The notes below the pieces were generated by a model, which was not told the DNA's origin, made no database searches, and saw nothing but the letters and a program-made list of their open reading frames with translations. Below are positions 6,583-11,819 of a DNA stretch of 11,819 nucleotides, piece by piece. The first letter of the stretch is position 1; each line of letters opens with the position of its first letter. This DNA comes from DASZMJ01 sp035551935 (lineage in GTDB: Bacteria > Planctomycetota > Planctomycetia > Isosphaerales > Isosphaeraceae): NCBI GenBank assembly GCA_035551935.1, contig DASZMJ010000301.1, positions 1-11,819 of the forward strand, given 5' to 3'. The translations under genes and the position numbers were made by a program.

Positions 6583-9371
6583 GGCAGGGTGAGAAACTCG
6601 TTGCAGTTGAAGAGGGCCCGGCAGAGGGCGGGAAGCCCGTGCTCGCGCACGACGGGCACGACCTCTTCCGCCTCCTCGCCATCGGGATCGCGGCTGAGGG
6701 CCAGTCGATAGGCGCGGTGGACCTGGGCCGTCGGGTCGTTGCCAACCTCGGCCCGGATGCGCGCGGCGAACGCGGCGGCCTCGTCCGCGGTGAAGCGGCT
6801 GTTGAACAGATTCAGGGCCTGGATCGGGGTGGTCGACTCGCGCCGCCTCGCCGTGCTCTGCCCGCCGTCGGGGCAGTCGAAGGCGCCGAAGACCACGTCG
6901 CGCTCGCGGCGCACCCGGTGGGCGTAGATCATGCGGCGGAGCCCGTCGCCGCCGTACGACTCGACCGGCGTGAAGCCGCTCAGCCCGCCGCGCTGGCGGA
7001 ACAGGTCGAACCCCGGCCCGCCCATCCGGAGGTCCAGGCGGCCGCTCGTGGCGAGCATCGCGTCGCGGATCGCCTCGGCCTCGAGCCGCCGCGTCGGGAA
7101 GCGCCAGAGCAGCCGGGCGTCGGCGTCCCTCGCCCGCGCCGCCGGGTCAATCCGGCTCGACTGGCGATAGGTCGCCGACAGCACGATGAGCCGATGCATG
7201 TGCTTCGACGACCAGCCGGAGCGGACGAACTCCGACGCGAGCCAGTCGAGCAGCTCGGGGTGGGTCGACCGCGCGCCATTGAGTCCGAAGTCGTTGGTCG
7301 TCTCCACGAGCCCCACGCCGAAGTGTCCCTGCCAGAGGCGGTTGACCATCACCCGGGCCGTGAGGGGATTGGCGGGGCTGGCGATCCACTCCGCCAGCGC
7401 CCGCCGTCGCTCGTCCTCGGGCGCGTCCTTCGTGAGCTCGACCGACCCGAGGGCGCGGGGCACGGCGGGGGCGACCTCCTCCTTCGGCTGCTCCGGATCG
7501 CCGCGTTGCAGGCGACGGATCACATCGGGCGTCCGGAACGTCCCCGCAAACACCAGCTGCCCCATGCCGGTGGCCACCAGCCTCGCGGCCAGGGTCTTCC
7601 TCAACTTCATGAGCCGCGCGGCTTCCCGGGCCTCGGCCGGCTCAAGCCCGTCGGTGCTGAACGAGAGGTCTGGTTGCTGGTCGCGCCGGTACTTGCGGCG
7701 ATCCGTCGAATCGGCGACGGTTCGCCAGTCGCCCGAGCCCGTCGCGACCTCGATCCGGTAGTCCACGGCCAGCCGATCGTCGTACTTCCCTTCGCGATCC
7801 CGGCCCCACACCACGAGGTCGATCGTGTGCCCCCTGGGGAAGTCGAGCTCGACCCAGCCGCGGCCCGCCCGGTTTGACATCCAGCTCCGCGAGTTGCCGT
7901 ACCGGCCGTCGTTGACGTGGCGCAGCTCGTGGCGATCTGTGACCACCGTATCGCCCGACGACGTGGCCGTCGTGCCTTCGGCCGCGAGCGCGACGTTCTG
8001 GCCCTCGACGTCGAACACCTCCACCTCGTCGAGGCAGGGCTCCAGGCTGTTCGTCGCGCCGATCGTGAAGCGGAGGCGATCGGCAATCACCGGGGCGAAG
8101 CGGTCGTGGTTGGCCTTCGCGTTGACCGGAGGGCGCTCGGCGCCGGATCGCGCACGGGGCTCCAGCCGAGCCAGTTTCCGGTCGATCTCCTCCAGCTCGC
8201 GCCGCAGCCGGGCCGCCTCCTCGCGCAACGCCTCGGCCTGCGGGGACCGCAAAGGCCGGTCGCCGTACTCCACCCCGGCGAAGAACGCCTGCATCGCGTA
8301 GTAGTCGCGCTGAGAGATCGGGTCGAACTTATGATCATGGCAGCGGGCGCAGCCGAGGCCGAGTCCCAGGAGCGTGAGACCGGTATTCGTGACGATCTCA
8401 TCGAGCGCGTCTTGCCGCGCCAGGCGCTTCGACGGCTCGTCGGCGCCGATCTGGCCCGGCAACAGCACGGAGGCGGTGACGAGGAAGCCGGTGGCCGCGT
8501 CCCGGCCCAGGGCATCGCCCGCGAGCTGTTCGCGGATGAAGCGGTCGTAGGGGATGTCGGCGTTGAAGGCCGCGATGACGTAGTCGCGGTAGGGCCAGGC
8601 GTTCGGGCGCGCCGTGTTCACCTCGAATCCGTGCGTGTCGGCGTAGCGCACCACGTCGAGCCAGTGCTGCGCCCAGCGCTCCCCGTATCGCGGCGACGCG
8701 AGCAGCTCGTCGGCCGCACGCTCGTGGGCGTCGGGGCGAGGGTCGGCGACGAAGCTCGCCACGCGTTCGGGCGAGGGCGGCAGGCCGGTCAGGTCGAGGG
8801 TCACGCGACGCAGCCAGGTGGCCCGGTCCGCCTCCGGCGCGGGCCGCAAGCCCTCCTTTTCGAGCCGGGCGAGGATGAACCGGTCGATCGGGCCCCTGGG
8901 CCACGCTTTCTCGACGATCTGCGGCGGGACCGCATCCTTCGGCGGTCGGAACGACCAATGGTCCAGCCGATTCGCGTGTCCCTCGCGCTCGGTCCCATCC
9001 GGCCACGATGCGCCACCGTCGATCCAGCGGGTGAGCGTCGCGATGTCGGCCGCCGACAACCGATCGCCCGTCGGCGGCATCCTCAGGTCGTTGTTCTTGC
9101 CCGAGACGAGCTGGATCAGCGGGCTCTCGGCCGCCTTCCCCGACACGATCGACGGGCCGAACGCGTCGCCACCCTTCAACGCCCCCGCCCTGGCATCGAG
9201 CCGGAGGCCGGACTTCTGCTTTGCCGGACCGTGACACCGGTGGCAGTGCGTCTCGAGAATCGGCCGCACGTCGCGGACGAAGTCCACGGGGTCCGGGCCC
9301 CCGGCGTCGGCCGTGAGTCGCGCGGGCATGGTAAGCAGGACGATCGGCAGGGTGAAGAGGGTCAGTTTCAC
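6579..9371 (-). CDS. PSCyt1-DUF1549-DUF1553 (PSD1) cytochrome-like secreted protein with F5/8 type C-like insert (copy 2)
   Basis: I start at GTG 9371, because the protein then begins with a clean Sec signal (MKLTLFTLPIVLLTMPARLT). The frame is open to 9590, but that extension is arginine-rich, antisense-like to nothing known, and overlaps the previous gene. The result is 930 residues. Order: PSCyt1 with CHRCH (43-47) and MPP (98-100); DUF1549 about 150-370 with CARCH (341-345); a coiled-coil-like charged segment (about 376-405); an insert at about 425-555 resembling an F5/8 type C (discoidin) domain, with CLDEVEVFD, HVNDGRYGNSRSW and GWVELDF; then DUF1553 about 650-930, ending CNEFLTLP. The insert is absent from copy 1 and could bind carbohydrate or a surface. 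GAGAGG lies 11 bases before the GTG. The stop overlaps the next DUF1501 start as ATGA. The start is less sure than the function class. Confidence 0.9.
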   Translation of the reverse strand: MKLTLFTLPIVLLTMPARLTADAGGPDPVDFVRDVRPILETHCHRCHGPAKQKSGLRLDARAGALKGGDAFGPSIVSGKAAESPLIQLVSGKNNDLRMPPTGDRLSAADIATLTRWIDGGASWPDGTEREGHANRLDHWSFRPPKDAVPPQIVEKAWPRGPIDRFILARLEKEGLRPAPEADRATWLRRVTLDLTGLPPSPERVASFVADPRPDAHERAADELLASPRYGERWAQHWLDVVRYADTHGFEVNTARPNAWPYRDYVIAAFNADIPYDRFIREQLAGDALGRDAATGFLVTASVLLPGQIGADEPSKRLARQDALDEIVTNTGLTLLGLGLGCARCHDHKFDPISQRDYYAMQAFFAGVEYGDRPLRSPQAEALREEAARLRRELEEIDRKLARLEPRARSGAERPPVNAKANHDRFAPVIADRLRFTIGATNSLEPCLDEVEVFDVEGQNVALAAEGTTATSSGDTVVTDRHELRHVNDGRYGNSRSWMSNRAGRGWVELDFPRGHTIDLVVWGRDREGKYDDRLAVDYRIEVATGSGDWRTVADSTDRRKYRRDQQPDLSFSTDGLEPAEAREAARLMKLRKTLAARLVATGMGQLVFAGTFRTPDVIRRLQRGDPEQPKEEVAPAVPRALGSVELTKDAPEDERRRALAEWIASPANPLTARVMVNRLWQGHFGVGLVETTNDFGLNGARSTHPELLDWLASEFVRSGWSSKHMHRLIVLSATYRQSSRIDPAARARDADARLLWRFPTRRLEAEAIRDAMLATSGRLDLRMGGPGFDLFRQRGGLSGFTPVESYGGDGLRRMIYAHRVRRERDVVFGAFDCPDGGQSTARRRESTTPIQALNLFNSRFTADEAAAFAARIRAEVGNDPTAQVHRAYRLALSRDPDGEEAEEVVPVVREHGLPALCRALFNCNEFLTLP

Positions 9372-9429
9372 GTGAGTCGGCGCCTCTCGTCCCGACAACC
9401 CAAGGTCTTCGCGCGCCCGTTCCCGACCC

Positions 9430-10834
9430 TCAGGCCAGCCCCGGAATCTGCTCATAGCCCGCCATGATCTGGGCGATCTCGCGGGGGAGGTTCGGGACGA
9501 GCCGGAGCTCGCCCACGTCGAAGAGGGTGCGCAGGATCGTGCCGAGGAGGTGCCGGCCCGTGACCGGCTCCGACTGGGGGGCGGACGCATCCCGATTCGA
9601 GCGGCCGATGACCCGGCCCGGCGGGTAACCGCCGCCGACCAGCAACAGGGGGCCGAGGCCGGCCCAGTGGTCGCGCCCGCCTTTGGGGTTGAGTCGGGGG
9701 GTGCGCCCCATCTCGCCGCAGGCGACCAGGAGGATGCGGTCCTGCAGGCCGCGGGCGTGGAGGTCGTCGATGAAGGCGCCCAGGGCGTGGTCGAGCGGCG
9801 GTGCCATGTAGCGCATGCCCTCGACCATCGGGGCGTTGTTCTCGTCCGCGTGCATGTCCCAGACGAAGTTCGTCGTCACCGTCACGAAGCCGCACCCGCG
9901 CTCGCAGAGCCGGCGGGCCAGCAGGAGGAGCTTGCCCAGCGACTTCGCGTTGTCGACGTAGTTGTCGTGGTTCTTCCAGGCCCGGCTGATCGCGTCGGGC
10001 CGCACCAGCGGCGCCGTGTCGTAGCGGGCGATGAGGCGCGGGTCCTCGCGGGCCAGGTCGAAGGCCTCGGCCAGCCCCCCTTCGAGGAGACGGTACGCCT
10101 GGTCGCGGAGCCGGTCGACCCCTTCGACCGCCCGCGCAGCCTCGAGGTACCGCGCGGCGGAGTCCAGCAGGGCATGGAGGTGGCGGCGGTCGTCGAGTCG
10201 TTCGCGGGGGATCCGGAGCTTCAGCCCCTCGACGGCGCCTCCCCCCCTGGCTCGGGTCGAACGGGGCGTAGGCCGCCGAGAGCGGGCCGGTCGCCTCGAA
10301 GCGGCCGAACGCCGAGGTGCCCGGGCGCGTCGTCGGGTCGACCGCCTTCGGGAAGAGGACGACGTTGGTCAGCAGCCCTGTGCGCGGGTGATTCGGCCCG
10401 GCGACCCGCGCGAGGATCGCGCCGGGGTTGGCCCCGAACGAGTCGCGGCCGACGAGCGGCTTGAGGTTGTGGTCGGCGTCGCCGGGGACGAAGGAGCGGA
10501 CGACGGTGAGCTTGTCGGCCCGCGCCGCGAGGTTCGGGAAGGTGCCGCCGAAACTCACGCCGGGGATCGCCGTGGCGACCTCCCCCGTCGCGCTGCGGAT
10601 CCCCTCCGGCCGGTCCATCTTCGGGTCGAACGTCTCGATCTGGCTCGGGCCGCCGTGCAGGAAGAGGAAGATCACCGACTTCCCGGTCAGCGTCCCCGGC
10701 ATCCCCTCCGCATGTGCTTGCAAGGCCGAGAGGTCGGCGAGGCCCAGGCCGCTCGCCCCGAGTGCGGCGGCGCCCCCGACCCGGAGGAAGCACCGGCGGG
10801 TGCCCCGCGCATCCCGGTCGTAGAAGGTCAGCAC
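9430..10834 (-). pseudogene. DUF1501 domain protein, Tat-exported (copy 3), frameshifted
   Basis: Two overlapping frames make one DUF1501 protein. The N-terminal 198 residues (GTG 10834, TRRCFL twin-arginine motif at 12-17, LHGGPSQIETFDPK at 59-72) end at QGG. The homologous continuation (GAVEGLKLRIPRERL, then WDMH, CGEMGR, GRDHW, stop at 9430-9432) is one frame off. The shift is at a run of seven G on the coding strand (10241-10247); six would restore a 467-residue protein of normal length. Without correction, translation runs into a proline/arginine-rich shadow ending at 9452. The start is well supported: GGAGGAGG (10841-10848) lies 6 bases before the GTG. It precedes copy 2 of the cytochrome-like gene by 58 bases, probably in one transcript. 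It is either a real mutation, a homopolymer sequencing error, or a slippage site; both parts look well conserved, which favours error or a recent event. Confidence 0.85.
10241..10247 (-). repeat. Seven-base G/C homopolymer at the frameshift in DUF1501 copy 3
   Basis: On the coding strand CAG is followed by six more G (seven in a row) and then AGGCGCC. With six G in total, the reading becomes QGGGAVEGLKLRIP and joins both halves of the gene in one frame. It lies 588 bases after the start codon. Confidence 0.8.
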
Positions 10835-10840
10835 GTCCAG

Positions 10841-10848
10841 CCTCCTCC
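10841..10848 (-). promoter_or_regulatory. Strong ribosome binding site that fixes the GTG start of DUF1501 copy 3
   Basis: On the minus strand GGAGGAGG is followed by six bases (CTGGAC) and GTG at 10834. This is near-ideal Shine-Dalgarno spacing and contrasts with the two coupled DUF1501 starts at 2346 and 6582, which have none. Confidence 0.75.
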
Positions 10849-11024
10849 GCCCCTTGGCCCCGGGGATGGCCCCCCGCGCGTCTCACGGGACGACGGCCGA
10901 CTCGACGGCCATCCCAGGCACGAACCGGTCACGGGCCGGGACTCCGACTCGGGTCGCGCGGAATCGCCGCGTGCCCGGCCCGATCGGGCGACGCCCCCGA
11001 TTCTCCCGGCCCTGGCGCCCGTTG

Positions 11025-11057
11025 TCAAACGGCCGACGTTGCGGGTCGGTTGTTTGA
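11025..11057 (+). promoter_or_regulatory. 13-bp hairpin in the divergent region, possible leader element or operator
   Basis: TCAAACGGCCGAC (11025-11037) and GTCGGTTGTTTGA (11045-11057) are inverted repeats around a 7-base loop. As DNA 11 of 13 pairs match. As plus-strand RNA the two exceptions are G-U wobbles, so all 13 positions pair; as minus-strand RNA they would be C-A mismatches. This points to function in a plus-strand transcript, either the leader of the gene at 11281 or a terminator for an unseen transcript. A protein-binding dyad is also possible. There is no T-run after it. Confidence 0.45.
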
Positions 11058-11280
11058 GGACGCTTGCCAGCGGCGGATTCGGTACCCCCCGCGGCTCCCC
11101 TTCCCTGATACCCTGCGCACGGGACCCTTCCGGTCGGGGACGGCCCTCGTCAGGTAATCGAAGCACCGCAAGGGGCCGACGCGCCCGGGGGGCCGGAGGT
11201 CGGCGGGCGGCCGCCGGGCCCTCGACTTCGCCTCCCTCCGTTCGGACCCGTGCCGCAGGGTCTCCCCCGAGGAGCCGGTC

Positions 11281-11754
11281 ATGCTCTCCTTCCTGGGTCG
11301 TCGAGTGCGCCTCTGCGACGACCTGACGCGCCGCGAAGTCCTTCGGGTGGGCGGCCTGGGGTTCTCGGGGCTGCTCTGGCCGGACTTGCTCCGGGGCCGC
11401 GCCGCGGACTTGCCGGCCGCGGCGCGGACGTTCGGCAAGGCAAGGTCTTGCATCCCGGTCTTCAACTACGGCGGGCTCTCCCACCTGGACCTCTGGGACC
11501 TGAAGCCCGGGGCCCCCAGGGAAGTCCGCGGCGAATTCGACCCGGTCGCGACCCGCATCCCCGGGACCTCGATCAGCGAGCACCTGCCCCGCCTCGCCGC
11601 CGTCGCAGATCGCTACGCCATCCTCCGGTCGGTCGGCCACCCCGACAACGAGGCGTCCGGCAGTAAATGCTATACCTTCGATTTATTCTTCACCGGCTTG
11701 ATGGTGATGTCGTACTTGGGGAGGGTGATCGAGCGTTGCAGGCGGGCCTCGTAG
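11281..11754 (+). pseudogene. DUF1501 domain protein (copy 4), truncated by an insertion sequence
   Basis: The start is clear: GAGGAG (11269-11274) stands 6 bases before ATG 11281. The product begins with a twin-arginine-like TRREVLRVGG (residues 16-25) and a hydrophobic segment. Typical DUF1501 text follows: IPVFNYGGLSHLDLWDLKPG at about 59-78, VRGEFDPVATRIPGTS, EHLPRLAAVADRYAILRSV, ending near HPDNEA (residue 126). From about 11658 the sequence is AT-richer and reads through an IS end (SGSKCYTFDLFF...) to TAG 11752-11754, giving 157 residues where the family needs about 450. The missing part includes the WDxH, GR and GRDH segments, so the product cannot be active. The gene is divergent from copy 3. 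The rest may lie beyond the IS, outside this window. Confidence 0.8.
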
Positions 11755-11819
11755 CGCTTCATCTCTTGGGCGGCGACCCGGACACCATCGGGGTACTCGC
11801 CCCCGAGACACCTCACGGT
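11659..11819 (-). mobile_element. End of an insertion sequence (partial), inserted in DUF1501 copy 4
   Basis: The DUF1501 homology ends abruptly near 11658. It is replaced by AT-richer sequence beginning GGCAGTAAATGCTATACC, with a transposase-like C-terminus running in from the window edge on the minus strand. The exact terminus is uncertain by several bases. The other end, its inverted repeat and any target duplication are outside the window. Confidence 0.55.
11670..11819 (-). CDS. Transposase C-terminus (partial), ISAzo13-like
   Basis: Reading from the window edge, 49 residues end at TAG (11670-11672). They contain GGEYPDGVRVAAQEMKRYEA and LPKYDITIKP. The pattern YPxGVxV...M...YxITIxP resembles the end of ISAzo13-type (Rhodopirellula transposase, DDE) proteins, which are common in planctomycetes. 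That family is recalled from general pattern, not from a search, so another IS family is possible. The 5' part lies beyond 11819. The stop codon sits about 11 bases inside the predicted IS end, as is usual for compact insertion sequences. Confidence 0.5.
   Translation of the reverse strand, partial: TVRCLGGEYPDGVRVAAQEMKRYEARLQRSITLPKYDITIKPVKNKSKV

Larger units (their letters stand above)
10835..11280. other. Divergent intergenic region between DUF1501 copies 3 and 4
   Basis: These 446 bases separate two oppositely directed genes and must hold promoters for both. Apart from the hairpin at 11025-11057 and the two ribosome binding sites, I see only weak -35-like hexamers (TTGTCA at 11022, TTGCCA at 11064) with no -10 at proper spacing. 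Open frames on both strands here are unconvincing: they are proline/arginine-rich and lack family motifs. Confidence 0.5.

Noticed and set aside
5212..6711. Long plus-strand open frame (499 residues) opposite DUF1501 copy 2
   Set aside because: Same cause; it spans two real genes and their overlap without any recognisable domain.
7917..9467. Long plus-strand open frame (516 residues) opposite cytochrome-like copy 2
   Set aside because: Antisense shadow, arginine/valine-rich, with no domain.
9372..9590. N-terminal extension of cytochrome-like copy 2 to an upstream ATG (9590 or 9455)
   Set aside because: It would bury the signal peptide inside the protein and overlap the coding end of DUF1501 copy 3. 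GTG 9371 gives a standard secreted start.
10828..11640. Minus-strand open frame of 270 residues across the divergent region
   Set aside because: Its first half is antisense to DUF1501 copy 4 and the rest is arginine/proline/glycine-rich with no motif, so it is a GC by-product.
1..11819. CRISPR array or a known defence system
   Set aside because: No regularly spaced direct repeats and no nuclease, methylase or toxin-antitoxin motifs were seen on either strand.

Overview
The window reads as a piece of a planctomycete chromosome, most likely a high-GC lineage such as Isosphaeraceae or Gemmataceae. The base composition is very GC-rich. Every large gene belongs to one of two families that are hugely expanded in Planctomycetota: (a) secreted haem-binding proteins with a PSCyt1 cytochrome-like head, DUF1549 and DUF1553 (PSD1), and (b) Tat-exported DUF1501 proteins with an alkaline-phosphatase/sulfatase-like fold. 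The lineage is inferred from gene content and composition only.

Layout. 1-837 holds no confident gene. It contains a short ORF with a Tat-like SRRDFL start (218-385), a sequence resembling the 3' end of a tRNA (394-421), and a hairpin just past the last minus-strand gene (803-827). From 10834 down to 838 five genes lie on the minus strand. In transcription order they are DUF1501 no. 3 (frameshifted, 9430-10834), PSCyt1/DUF1549/DUF1553 no. 2 (6579-9371), DUF1501 no. 2 (5110-6582), then a 215-base gap, PSCyt1/DUF1549/DUF1553 no. 1 (2336-4894) and DUF1501 no. 1 (838-2346). The gap holds a 12-bp inverted repeat after the upstream stop codon, a sigma-70-like promoter and a palindrome beside the predicted start point. 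I therefore read the run as two transcription units. A 446-base divergent intergenic region follows, with a strong 13-bp hairpin (11025-11057). Beyond it a fourth DUF1501 gene on the plus strand (from 11281) is cut off after about 126 residues by an insertion-sequence end carrying the C-terminus of a transposase (11670-11819, minus).

How the genes work together. In both intact pairs the cytochrome-like gene comes first and its stop overlaps the start of a DUF1501 gene (4 and 11 bases). No Shine-Dalgarno sequence is visible at either DUF1501 start, so each pair is probably made by coupled translation. The products are predicted to act outside the cytoplasm: the first by the Sec route with two CxxCH motifs, the second folded and sent through Tat. 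Their biochemical role is not established. An oxidative or hydrolytic role on polymers is a common guess, supported here only by the F5/8 type C-like (carbohydrate-binding-like) insert in protein no. 2. The two broken DUF1501 copies, the transposase end and the possible remnant at 218-385 suggest a locus undergoing duplication and decay.
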